DNA of 8,039 nucleotides, from contig NCBR01000106.1 in assembly GCA_002279285.1 (NCBI GenBank), forward strand, positions 1 through 8,039, written 5' to 3'. Position 1 is the first letter of the stretch; each line of letters starts with the position of its first letter. This DNA comes from Acidobacteria bacterium 37-71-11 (lineage in GTDB: Bacteria; Acidobacteriota; Thermoanaerobaculia; Thermoanaerobaculales; Thermoanaerobaculaceae). The position numbers and the translations under genes are program-made. This document shows, one piece after another, positions 1-6,317 of this stretch. Below the pieces are notes generated by a model, which was given only the letters and a program-made list of their open reading frames with translations, ran no database searches and had not been told where the DNA came from.

Positions 1-34
1 CGCGGGACGCCCTGCTCGGTCGCACGCGCAGGCG

Positions 35-72
35 GGTCGGAGGGCGGCGCTCGATGCGCCGCCCGAGCGACC
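35..72. other. Strong GC hairpin with two-part stem
   Basis: GGGCGGCGC at 42-50 pairs perfectly with GCGCCGCCC at 56-64 around a 5-nt loop. An outer stem, GGTCG at 35-39 with CGACC at 68-72, can form across a purine internal loop. No T-run follows, so it is not a standard intrinsic terminator. It may end transcription of the gene upstream of the window, or be the first arm of the structured region. The CGACC arm lies at the start of repeat copy A. Confidence 0.55.
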
Positions 73-131
73 ACGGCCGTAGCCCGCGGGGCAAAACAAG
101 ACAGCCTCACGCAGTGAAGAAAGAGCCCATC
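65..131. repeat. Degenerate structured repeat, copy A
   Basis: It starts GAGCGACC and ends CCCATC, and by hand alignment shares about 52 of 67 positions with copy C at 218-280. It contains a GC hairpin (82-85 with 89-92), a CAAG linker, a second hairpin (107-110 with 114-117 around a GCA loop, plus an outer C105-G119 pair) and a purine linker GAAGAAAGAG. The same order recurs in copies B and C. Function is unknown. Confidence 0.6.
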
Positions 132-161
132 AGCGGGGGCGAGCAAGGCCCGAACGCCGCT

Positions 162-208
162 TCACCCGAGGGGCAAGCAAGAGGCCTCCACGCAGCGGAA
201 GAAGGATC
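162..208. repeat. Degenerate structured repeat, copy B
   Basis: This is the most diverged copy. It keeps the order short GC hairpin (165-167 with 171-173), GCAAG linker, GCCTC, hairpin around a GCA loop (187-199), and GAAGAAGG purine linker. Relative to copies A and C the second hairpin has one extra position on each side, which leaves the stem symmetrical. The GAGCGACC start and CCCATC end of the other copies are missing. Confidence 0.45.
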
Positions 209-217
209 GACAAGACC

Positions 218-280
218 GAGCGACCGGCCGGGTCCGCGGGCCGGAGTAAGGGCCTCATGCAGTGAAGAGAGAGACCCATC
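218..280. repeat. Degenerate structured repeat, copy C
   Basis: It begins GAGCGACC and ends CCCATC like copy A, 153 bases downstream of it. The core GCCTCATGCAGTGAAGA differs from copy A by a single C-to-T change, which turns a C-G pair into a T-G (U-G) pair in the hairpin 255-258/262-265. The CGACC at 221-225 can pair with GGATCG at 204-209 (one bulged A), echoing the outer stem in front of copy A. Confidence 0.6.
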
Positions 281-339
281 GCCGGTGGCACCGGCAAGAA
301 GGAGAACCCCCGTGGGGTGGAGGAACGGCCGGTGCGGCC
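281..339. other. Three consecutive short hairpins before gmk
   Basis: GCCGGT/ACCGGC (281-295, loop GGC), ACCCC/GGGGT (306-318, loop CGT) and GGCCG/CGGCC (327-339, loop GTG) follow each other, separated by linkers AAGAAGGAGA and GGAGGAAC. All three are perfect stems of 5-6 pairs with three-base loops. They extend the structured region almost to the gmk start and could belong to a leader RNA. None has a terminator T-run. Confidence 0.45.
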
Positions 340-354
340 CCGTGCGGACCCGAG

Positions 355-360
355 TATGAT
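355..360 (+). promoter_or_regulatory. Candidate -10 box (TATGAT) for gmk
   Basis: TATGAT matches the sigma-70 -10 consensus at five of six positions and is an AT-rich spot in very GC-rich DNA. It lies 18 bases before the gmk start, which would put transcription onset just upstream of the ribosome binding site. I see no -35 box at the usual distance. If it is used, the repeat region upstream is not part of the main gmk leader. Confidence 0.3.
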
Positions 361-378
361 TCCGGCGCGGGAGGGCAC

Positions 379-1029
379 GTGAGCACGACCAGGGGCGAGC
401 TGTTCATCGTGGCGTCGCCGTCGGGAGGCGGCAAGACCACGCTGATCCGGCGGGTGATGCAGGAACTCGAGGCGCAGGGGCGCCAGGCGCACTTCTCCGT
501 GTCGCACACGACCCGCCCGCCGCGTTCGGTCGAGCGCGACGGCGTGGACTATCACTTCGTCGATCGCCCCACGTTCCAGCGCATGGCGGCCGCGGGGGAG
601 TTCCTCGAGTTCGCGGAGGTCCATGACAACCTCTATGGAACCTCGCGCGCCGAGGTGGAGGGCAAGCTGGAGCGAGGGTGCGACGTCTTCCTCGACATCG
701 ACGTCCAGGGCGCCCGCCAGGTCCGCGCCTCGGTATCCGACGTGGTCAAGGTGTTCATCTTCCCGCCGTCGCACGCCGAGCTGCACCGCCGTCTCGTCGC
801 CCGGCGCCAGGACTCCGAGGACGCGATCGCCCTGCGGATCAGGAACGCCGTGCGGGAGATGCGGGAGTATGCGGAGTTCGACTACGTTATAATCAATGAT
901 TGCCTCGAGGACGCCGCCCGCGCCCTCGCGAGTGTTGTTGCGGTCGCCAGGATGCGGCCGTTCCGCCTGCGCTCGAGGGTCCAGGCGATCCTCGAGGACT
1001 TCGAGCGCGCGGCGAAGAAGGAGGAGTGA
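379..1029 (+). CDS. gmk: Guanylate kinase
   Basis: Guanylate kinase transfers phosphate from ATP to GMP, giving GDP in the cytoplasm, an essential step in GTP and dGTP supply. The 216-residue product has the usual family length. The P-loop is SPSGGGKTT at residues 13-21. The GMP-binding block with HTTRPPR and DGVDYHF spans residues 43-60, EFLEFAEVHDNLYGTS covers 74-89, FLDIDVQGA 104-112, and the lid and late FDYVIIND motif lie around 135-174. I chose GTG at 379 because GGGAGGG at 369-375 precedes it and the protein then begins just before the first strand. The frame is open back to 262, but those 39 extra residues look non-coding and run through the hairpin region. The stop overlaps the rpoZ start (TGATG), so the two are translationally coupled. 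Identification is secure. Confidence 0.96.
   Translation: MSTTRGELFIVASPSGGGKTTLIRRVMQELEAQGRQAHFSVSHTTRPPRSVERDGVDYHFVDRPTFQRMAAAGEFLEFAEVHDNLYGTSRAEVEGKLERGCDVFLDIDVQGARQVRASVSDVVKVFIFPPSHAELHRRLVARRQDSEDAIALRIRNAVREMREYAEFDYVIINDCLEDAARALASVVAVARMRPFRLRSRVQAILEDFERAAKKEE
888..893 (+). promoter_or_regulatory. Perfect TATAAT inside gmk, possible internal promoter
   Basis: A perfect -10 hexamer lies in the gmk codons for the conserved Tyr-Val-Ile-Ile-Asn stretch, 136 bases before the rpoZ start. It uses an ATA isoleucine codon, which is rare in such GC-rich genes. No -35 element or TG extension is visible at the expected positions, so this may only reflect the amino acid sequence. Confidence 0.2.
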
Positions 1030-1457
1030 TGTCGGAGCTGCCACAGGGCGTCGAGAGCACGTTTCGTTACATTTTGATCGCCGCGAAGCGTGCGGAGCAA
1101 CTGATTGCCGGGGCGCGGCCGCGCGTCACGGGCCGCCACGTCAAGCCGACGACGATCGCGCTGGCGGAGCTGGCGGCGGACAGGGTGCCCTGGCGGAGCG
1201 TTACCGCCGAGGAGTACGAGGCGCTCCTGCAACAGGAAGTCGCAGCGCGCGATGCCGAGGAGCGCGTGCCCGTCCTGTTCCCGGCCGTGCCGCCGGTCGC
1301 GCCGCTGGTCGTCGAGCCCGAGGTGCTGGAGGAAGAGGACGAGGACGACGATCTCGAGGAGGAGCTCGAGGGCCCCAAGTTCGACGAGAACCTCGAGGTC
1401 GTGGAAGAGGCCGTCGCCGACGAGCTGCTGACCGAGGATCTCCCCGCGGAGGAGTAG
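1029..1457 (+). CDS. rpoZ: RNA polymerase omega subunit with acidic C-terminal tail
   Basis: Omega binds the beta' subunit and helps assemble and stabilise RNA polymerase. Residues 10-55 carry the family signature: SxFRYILIAAKRAxQL around 10-25, and KPTTIALAEL at 39-48. The product is 142 residues, longer than the usual 65-110. The excess is a proline/valine linker (about 80-95) followed by a tail in which 25 of 47 residues (96-142) are Asp or Glu, with an almost unbroken acidic run at 101-114. ATG at 1029 overlaps the gmk stop, and the N-terminus is then normal for omega. The stop codon directly abuts the coaBC start. The place between gmk and coaBC is the common one for rpoZ in several phyla. 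Identification of the core is secure; what the tail does is unknown. Confidence 0.93.
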   Translation: MSELPQGVESTFRYILIAAKRAEQLIAGARPRVTGRHVKPTTIALAELAADRVPWRSVTAEEYEALLQQEVAARDAEERVPVLFPAVPPVAPLVVEPEVLEEEDEDDDLEEELEGPKFDENLEVVEEAVADELLTEDLPAEE

Positions 1458-2660
1458 GTGCGCGGCCGGGTGGTTCTCGGCGTCTCGGGGGGCATCGCGG
1501 CGTTCCGTGCCGTCGAGGTGCTGCGCGGCCTCGTCAAGGCCCGCTGCCGTGTCCACGCAATCCTCACCGAGAACGCGGCCCGCTTCGTTGCCCCGCGGAC
1601 GTTCGCCGTTCTCTCCAACGCACGTGCGGAGGTGTCGCTCTGGAGCGACGCGACCAACCCCGGCGTGGACCACGTCGCGCTCGGCCGCGAGAGCGACCTG
1701 CTGCTCGTCGTTCCTGCGACCGCCAATATCATCGCGAAGATGGCCTCGGGGGTCGCGGACGACGCCCTCACGACGTACGCACTGGCCCATCGCGGGCGGG
1801 TCGTGGTGGCGCCGGCGATGAACACGGCGATGTGGAACCATGCGGCCACGCAACGGGCGCTCGCGACGCTGCGTGAACGGGGCGCGGTTGTCGTCGAGCC
1901 GGCCTGCGGGTTCCTGGCGGAAGGCGAGGTCGGTCCCGGGAGGCTCGCGGCGGTGGACGAGATCGTTGGGGCGGCGCTCGCGGCGCTGCCGCCGCGCGGC
2001 GCACTCGCCCGAGTGCGGGTGCTCGTCAGCGCCGGCCCGACCCGGGAACCGATCGACGCCGTGCGGGTGATCACCAACCGCTCTTCGGGGCGGATGGGCG
2101 TCGCCCTGGCCGCGGCGGCCCGCGATCTCGGCGCCGAGGTGCGGCTGCTCGCCGGCCCGGGGGTGACGGCTCCCCCCGGGGTCGCGGCGGAGCGGTTCGA
2201 GACGGCGGACGATCTCGGACGGCTGCTCGGTGCGCGTGCGCCCGACGCCGACGTCGTCTGGCACGCGGCCGCGGTGGCGGATTTCCGTCCGGCGGGGGTG
2301 GCCCAGGGCAAGCTCGACCGCCGACAGGGGGCGCTGCAACTGGCGCTCGAACCGGTTCCCGATCTGGCCGCGGCGATGCCTCGCGCCCAGGGACAGCCGT
2401 ACCTGGTGATCTTCGCCGCCGATCGCGCGGCCGAGTTGGAGGTGCGCGCCGCTGCGAAGATGGCGGCCAAGGGCGCCGATGCCGTGGTCGCCAACCCGAT
2501 CGACGAGCCCGGCCTCGGTATGGAGGAGACGCGCAACCGCGCGGTCGTGCTGACCCGCCTCGGCGTGCGCCGGGGGTTCGCCGCGCAGGACAAGGAGGCG
2601 CTGGCCCGGGAGCTGCTCATGGCGCTCGCGGGCGAGATTATGGCGGCGCGCCGCCGATGA
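1458..2660 (+). CDS. coaBC: Bifunctional phosphopantothenoylcysteine decarboxylase / phosphopantothenate-cysteine ligase
   Basis: This makes 4'-phosphopantetheine for coenzyme A: the CoaB half joins cysteine to 4'-phosphopantothenate and the CoaC half decarboxylates the product with FMN. The N-terminal CoaC domain (about 1-175) has GVSGGIAAF (8-16), the active-site His72 in DHVAL, PATAN (86-90) with KMASGVADD, and PAMN (119-122). The CoaB domain (about 185-395) has SAGPTREPID (191-200), TNRSSGRMG (206-214), AAVADFRP (271-278) and a conserved-looking Lys285. Total length, 400 residues, is typical. In the substrate-clamp motif the usual ACGxxGxGR reads AEGEVGPGR (154-162), so the clamp cysteine is Glu155. 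The GTG start immediately follows the rpoZ TAG, and the stop overlaps the next gene (ATGA). No better start is visible. Identification is secure. Confidence 0.95.
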   Translation: MRGRVVLGVSGGIAAFRAVEVLRGLVKARCRVHAILTENAARFVAPRTFAVLSNARAEVSLWSDATNPGVDHVALGRESDLLLVVPATANIIAKMASGVADDALTTYALAHRGRVVVAPAMNTAMWNHAATQRALATLRERGAVVVEPACGFLAEGEVGPGRLAAVDEIVGAALAALPPRGALARVRVLVSAGPTREPIDAVRVITNRSSGRMGVALAAAARDLGAEVRLLAGPGVTAPPGVAAERFETADDLGRLLGARAPDADVVWHAAAVADFRPAGVAQGKLDRRQGALQLALEPVPDLAAAMPRAQGQPYLVIFAADRAAELEVRAAAKMAAKGADAVVANPIDEPGLGMEETRNRAVVLTRLGVRRGFAAQDKEALARELLMALAGEIMAARRR

Positions 2661-3364
2661 CGCGCCGCGACCTGCTGGAGTACCTGCAGGATTTCGCTTG
2701 GCGCGACATCGCGGCAGCCGATCCAGAGCTGGAACCGGCTGCTGCTGCGGCGCGCGCCGGTGCCGCACTCGATCCGACCGGCGCAGAGGACCCTCTCGCG
2801 GCAGCCGATCTGCCGGCGATGGGCCGGGCGCTGGCGGCGTGCCGCCGGTGCCGCCTGTGCCAACGGCGGACGCAGGTCGTGTTCGGCGTCGGCAACCCCA
2901 GGGCGCGCGTCGTGTTCGTCGGCGAGGGACCGGGCGCCGACGAAGACCGCATCGGCGAGCCGTTCGTCGGCCGCGCCGGCCAGCTCCTCAACGCGATGCT
3001 GCCCTCGATCGGCCTCAAGCGCGAGGATGTCTACATCGCCAACGTGGTCAAGTGCCGGCCGCCCGGCAACCGCGACCCCGAGCCTGACGAGGCGGCGGCC
3101 TGTATGCCCTACCTCAGGCGGCAGATCGAGCTGATCGACCCGGCCGTGATCGTGTGCCTGGGCCGCGTCGCCGCCAGCCACCTCCTCGGCACCACCGCGC
3201 CGATCTCGAGCTACCGCGGTCGCTGGACCACGTGGGCCGGGCGCGACGTGCTGCCGACGTTCCACCCCGCCTATCTGCTGCGCAACCCCGCCGCCAAGCG
3301 CGAGTCGTGGGCCGATTTCAAGAAGCTGCGCGAGAAGCTGAGGGTGGACGAGCCGAAAGGGTAG
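2657..3364 (+). CDS. udg: Family 4 (4Fe-4S) uracil-DNA glycosylase
   Basis: This cytoplasmic enzyme removes uracil from DNA as the first step of base excision repair. Motif 1, GEGPGADED (89-97), followed by EPFVGRAGQLL (101-111), is diagnostic of family 4 rather than family 5. The late motif HPAYLLR is at 203-209. Likely cluster ligands are Cys62 and Cys65 (or Cys68) in CxxCxxC, Cys133 in KCRPPGNRDP and Cys149. The product is 235 residues, with an alanine-rich N-terminal extension of about 60 residues before the first cysteines that is longer than in the thermophilic archetypes. ATG at 2657 overlaps the coaBC stop by 4 bases, so this gene is translated in the same operon. Function is well supported by motifs; the role of the extension is unknown. 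Confidence 0.92.
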   Translation: MTRRDLLEYLQDFAWRDIAAADPELEPAAAAARAGAALDPTGAEDPLAAADLPAMGRALAACRRCRLCQRRTQVVFGVGNPRARVVFVGEGPGADEDRIGEPFVGRAGQLLNAMLPSIGLKREDVYIANVVKCRPPGNRDPEPDEAAACMPYLRRQIELIDPAVIVCLGRVAASHLLGTTAPISSYRGRWTTWAGRDVLPTFHPAYLLRNPAAKRESWADFKKLREKLRVDEPKG

Positions 3365-3392
3365 GCGACAGAGCGGACCAAGTGGCGGAAGT

Positions 3393-3398
3393 GGAGGG
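3393..3398 (+). promoter_or_regulatory. Ribosome binding site of threonine aldolase
   Basis: GGAGGG lies six bases before ATG at 3405 and fixes that start. It is the clearest Shine-Dalgarno site in the plus-strand cluster, in keeping with a gene that is not coupled to its neighbour by overlap. Confidence 0.7.
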
Positions 3399-3404
3399 CA
3401 CCCC

Positions 3405-4448
3405 ATGGGACCGATCGACCTGCGCAGCGACACGGTGACGCGGCCCTCGGCCGAAATGCGCCGGGCGATGGCCCAAGCACCGGTCGGCGACGATGTCTTC
3501 GGCGAGGACCCGACCGTCAACGCCCTGCAGGCGTTCGCGGCCAACCTCTTCGGCAAGGAGGCCGGCCTCTTCTTCCCGTCCGGGACGATGTCGAACCAGG
3601 CGGCGCTGCTCGCCCACACCAGACGCGGCGACGAAATCTTCCTTCACGAGCGCTCCCACATCCTGATGTACGAGCAGGGCGGCGCGGCCGTGCACGCCGC
3701 GTTACAGACAAGGTGCTTCGCATCGGACGACGGCATGCTCGACCCCAGCCTGATGGAAGAGTTCGTCCACGCCGGCGACGACCCGCACCTCGCGCCGACG
3801 CGGCTCGTGGCGCTCGAGAACACGCACAACCACTGCGGCGGGCGCGTGCTCGACCCCGACGCCGTGCTCGCGGTGCGCGGTTTCTGCGACCGGCACGGCC
3901 TGCTCCTGCACCTCGACGGGGCGCGGGTGTGCAACGCGGTCGTCGCCTCCGGGCGGCCCCCGGCCGAGGTTGCGGCCCCGTTCGATTCGGTGAGCGTGTG
4001 TCTGTCGAAAGGGCTCGGCGCGCCGGTCGGGTCGGTGCTGCTGGGCTCCGCGGAGTTCGTCAGGCGAGCTGTCCGCGCCCGCAAGCTCCTGGGCGGCGGG
4101 ATGCGCCAGGCCGGGATCGTGGCCGCGGCCGGCCTTTATGCGCTGCGGCAGAACGTCGAACGCCTTGCCGACGACCACCGCCGCTGCCGGCGGCTCGCCG
4201 AGCGCATCGCCGCGGCGCCCGGCCTCGCGGTCGACGTCGCTGCGGTCGAGACGAACATGGTTTTCGCCGACACGCGACCGTGCGGGCTGCGGGCCGCCGA
4301 GGTCGTCAAGTTGCTCGCGGGGCGCGGCGTCCTCTGCCTCGACGAGGGTCCGCACACCGTCCGTTTCGTCACCCACCTCGACGTCGGCGACGCCGAGATC
4401 GAAGCCGCCGCCGACATCATTCTGGACGCCCTGTCCCTCGGCCGGTGA
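3405..4448 (+). CDS. ltaE: Low-specificity L-threonine aldolase (PLP-dependent)
   Basis: Threonine aldolases split L-threonine or L-allo-threonine into glycine and acetaldehyde using pyridoxal phosphate. The 347 residues match the family length. The N-terminus IDLRSDTVTRPS (4-15) and VGDDVFGEDPTV (27-38) are hallmark motifs. They are followed by FFPSGTMSNQAAL (56-68), His85 in ERSHI (the ring-stacking position), ENTHN (138-142), HLDGAR with Asp171 contacting the PLP nitrogen, and SKGLGAPVGS (201-210) with Lys202 as the PLP Schiff-base lysine. LGGGMRQAG (229-237) is also conserved. A good ribosome binding site sets the start. The gene lies 40 bp after the glycosylase in the same direction and is probably the last of the operon. 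Stereospecificity (L-threonine or L-allo-threonine) cannot be read from sequence, and a related beta-eliminating lyase is a less likely alternative. Confidence 0.93.
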   Translation: MGPIDLRSDTVTRPSAEMRRAMAQAPVGDDVFGEDPTVNALQAFAANLFGKEAGLFFPSGTMSNQAALLAHTRRGDEIFLHERSHILMYEQGGAAVHAALQTRCFASDDGMLDPSLMEEFVHAGDDPHLAPTRLVALENTHNHCGGRVLDPDAVLAVRGFCDRHGLLLHLDGARVCNAVVASGRPPAEVAAPFDSVSVCLSKGLGAPVGSVLLGSAEFVRRAVRARKLLGGGMRQAGIVAAAGLYALRQNVERLADDHRRCRRLAERIAAAPGLAVDVAAVETNMVFADTRPCGLRAAEVVKLLAGRGVLCLDEGPHTVRFVTHLDVGDAEIEAAADIILDALSLGR

Positions 4449-4474
4449 AGAGTCGAGAGTGAAGAGTTGAAAGA
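4447..4474 (+). repeat. Heptamer tandem repeat, GAAGAGT type
   Basis: Four consecutive 7-base units read GAAGAGT, CGAGAGT, GAAGAGT, TGAAAGA. The first unit overlaps the stop codon of the threonine aldolase gene. The array is the start of a purine-rich stretch reaching 4495. It lies between convergent genes. Degenerate intergenic heptamer arrays are known in other bacteria (for example cyanobacterial STRR repeats), but I cannot say whether this one belongs to such a family. Confidence 0.6.
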
Positions 4475-4535
4475 AGGGAAACGGAAGAGGGAAAGCTCTC
4501 CGCCGGCAGCCGGTCCCCTGAGCCCCAGCCTCTGG

Positions 4536-4563
4536 CCACGGACCACTGACCACTGACCACGTC
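4536..4563 (+). repeat. Heptamer tandem repeat, CCACTGA type
   Basis: Four 7-base units read CCACGGA, CCACTGA, CCACTGA, CCACGTC. It is a second array with the same period as the one at 4447 but an unrelated sequence, inside the same 138-bp convergent intergenic region. No clear intrinsic terminator lies between the arrays: the best short stems (CCGG/CCGG at 4503-4513 and CCAG/CTGG near 4525-4535) are only four pairs and lack T-runs. Confidence 0.65.
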
Positions 4564-4586
4564 TTTGCGGTCCCCGGTGCCCTGTC

Positions 4587-6275
4587 TCACCGCCACCACG
4601 GCCACGGCCCGGTGTTGAGCACGTGGCCTGCTGTGGCCCACCCCTTGCGGGCGATGCCGACGCCCCAGCGCACGTCGGCGAGGCCGGCAGGTTCGTGGGC
4701 GTCGGGGCCGATCGAGATCGGCACGCCGAGCGCTACCGCGCGGCGCACCCAGCGCCAGTCGAGGTCGAGGCGGAACGGGTGCGCGTTGATCTCGACGGCA
4801 GCACCGCTGGCCGCAGCCGCCTGCAGGACCGCCTCGAGGTCGACCTGATACCCCTCGCGGGCCAGGAGGAGGCGGCCGGTGGGGTGGCCGAGGATCGTGC
4901 CGGGACCGCGGGAGACGGCGCGCACGAGGCGCGCCGTCTGCGCCTCGCGGCTCTGCCGGAACGAGGAATGCACCGAGGCGACGACGAAGTCGAGCGGCAC
5001 GCCCTCCGGCAGATCGAGGGCACCGTCGGCCAGGATGTCGGCCTCGGTCCCGCGCAGGACCAGCGGCGCGCCCCCGCGGGCGTTGCGGGCTGCGACCGCG
5101 TCGCCTTGGGCGCGCAGGCGGGCGGCGTCGAGGCCGTGGGCGTACGCCGCAGCCTGGGAGTGGTCCGCGATCCCGAGCAGCGACCAGCCGAGGGCGGCGG
5201 CCGCGTCCGCCATGGCGTCGAGGGGGGCGGTGCCGTCGGAGTCGGTGGTGTGAACGTGCAAGGCGCCCAAGATGTCCGTCTCCCTGACGAGTTCGGGCAA
5301 CGCACCGGCGGCGGCGGCCTCGATCTCGCCGTCACCCTCGCGTAGCTCGGGCGGAATCCAGGGCAGGCCGAGCTTTTCGTAGAGGTTGGTCTCCTCGCCG
5401 CAGTCGACGGCACGCCCGGAAGCGTCGGTGAGGTTGCCGGCGGCAAAGCTGAGGCCGCCGGTTGCGGCGCGGGCGGCGAGCTGCTCGAGGTGGCGCGCGT
5501 TTCCGGTGTGCCAGACGAGGGCGGCGCCGAACGAGGCGCGCGGCGCGGTCACGACGCGGACCGGCACGCCGGAGGGGTGACGGCCGGCGGCCCCGCCGGC
5601 GGCATCGGCCGCCGCATCCTGAAGCAGCGCGGCGAGAGCGGACAGGAGCGCCGCGCAAGACGGCGCGGCGCACACGACCAGCGCCTCGGCCACGATCTCG
5701 CAGGAGCGGCGCACCTCGCCGGCCACGACAGCCGGCGCGCCCGGCGCGGCTTTCATGATCGCCGCCGCGGTCTCCTCGGCCGCCCGCCAGCCGTCGGAGA
5801 TGTGGTGGCTTCCGCCGGCGCGGCGGCGGAACTCGATGGCGTCGAGGATCCTCTTCTGGGTTGCCGGGCCGAAACCTGCCATGGCCACCAGCCGGTTCTC
5901 GCGGCAGGCGTACTCGAGCTCCCCGAGGGAGGCGATCCCCAGCTCGTGCCAGAGGGCGCGCGCACGCTTGGGGCCGAGGCCGGGGAGCGCGACGAGTTCG
6001 GGGAGGCCCGCAGGCAATCCGGCCCGGAGCACGGCGAGCTGGGCCGGCTCGCCGTGGCCGATCACCTCGGCGACGATCGCCGCGATCCCCTTGCCGATCC
6101 CCGGCAGGGAGGTAAGGTCACCCCGGGCCGCCAGCGCCTCAATGTCGCCGGAACCCCGCGCGATCGCGCGCGCCGCGTTGGCATACGCGCGGACCTTGAA
6201 CGGGTTCTCCCCGGCGAGCTCCGCGAGCAGCGCCATTTCCTCGAGCGCGGCCGCGGCGCGGCGCCGGCTATCCAT
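4587..6275 (-). CDS. PolX-like protein: HhH domain, degenerate polymerase X domain, PHP nuclease domain
   Basis: The architecture is that of bacterial PolX (HhH, Pol X, PHP; about 570 residues). Residues 1-80 carry GENPFKVRAYANAAR (22-36) and LPGIGKGIA; a second HhH, ALPGLGPKRA, is at 96-105. The polymerase domain (about 150-310) keeps the fold signature FGAALVWHTG but has lost catalysis: the usual GS is G186-E187, the DxD aspartates are Glu197 and Leu199, and the third Asp is Pro238. The PHP domain (about 335-555) is intact: HVHTTDSDG (340-348), ADH (370-372), Glu411, His436, GHPTGR (463-468) and DAH (525-527), the expected metal ligands. It is therefore probably a DNA exonuclease or AP endonuclease without polymerase activity. 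I chose ATG at 6275 because the N-terminus then aligns with PolX; an in-frame ATG at 6287 would add four residues. It converges with ltaE and diverges from the HD-GYP gene. Confidence 0.85.
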   Translation of the reverse strand: MDSRRRAAAALEEMALLAELAGENPFKVRAYANAARAIARGSGDIEALAARGDLTSLPGIGKGIAAIVAEVIGHGEPAQLAVLRAGLPAGLPELVALPGLGPKRARALWHELGIASLGELEYACRENRLVAMAGFGPATQKRILDAIEFRRRAGGSHHISDGWRAAEETAAAIMKAAPGAPAVVAGEVRRSCEIVAEALVVCAAPSCAALLSALAALLQDAAADAAGGAAGRHPSGVPVRVVTAPRASFGAALVWHTGNARHLEQLAARAATGGLSFAAGNLTDASGRAVDCGEETNLYEKLGLPWIPPELREGDGEIEAAAAGALPELVRETDILGALHVHTTDSDGTAPLDAMADAAAALGWSLLGIADHSQAAAYAHGLDAARLRAQGDAVAARNARGGAPLVLRGTEADILADGALDLPEGVPLDFVVASVHSSFRQSREAQTARLVRAVSRGPGTILGHPTGRLLLAREGYQVDLEAVLQAAAASGAAVEINAHPFRLDLDWRWVRRAVALGVPISIGPDAHEPAGLADVRWGVGIARKGWATAGHVLNTGPWPWWR

Positions 6276-6296
6276 CGTGCCTGCCATCGCTTTGCA

Positions 6297-6305
6297 TGAT
6301 ATAGT
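6297..6305 (+). promoter_or_regulatory. Extended -10 promoter for the HD-GYP gene
   Basis: TGATATAGT matches the extended -10 consensus TGnTATAAT with one mismatch and lies in a short AT-rich island between divergent genes. Transcription would begin near 6312, only about six bases before the ATG at 6318, and there is no Shine-Dalgarno sequence before that ATG. This suggests an almost leaderless mRNA. The same island reads TATCAT on the minus strand (6301 to 6296), a candidate -10 box for the PolX-like gene. Confidence 0.45.
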
Positions 6306-6317
6306 CGAACTGGTCCC

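Larger units (their letters stand above)
1..378. other. Non-coding, hairpin-rich region upstream of gmk
   Basis: No reading frame here looks like a real protein: the open frames are short, arginine/proline rich and match nothing I recognise. The stretch holds an unusual density of short inverted repeats (35-72, 82-92, 105-119, 133-160, 185-201, 253-267, 281-295, 306-318, 327-339) joined by purine-rich linkers such as GAAGAA. Three degenerate copies of one element lie inside it. It could be a long 5' leader of the gmk operon, a separate structured RNA, or a cluster of intergenic repeats. The upstream gene is outside the window, or at most its last codons lie in the first 100 bases. I could not assign it to a known RNA family by eye. 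Confidence 0.6.
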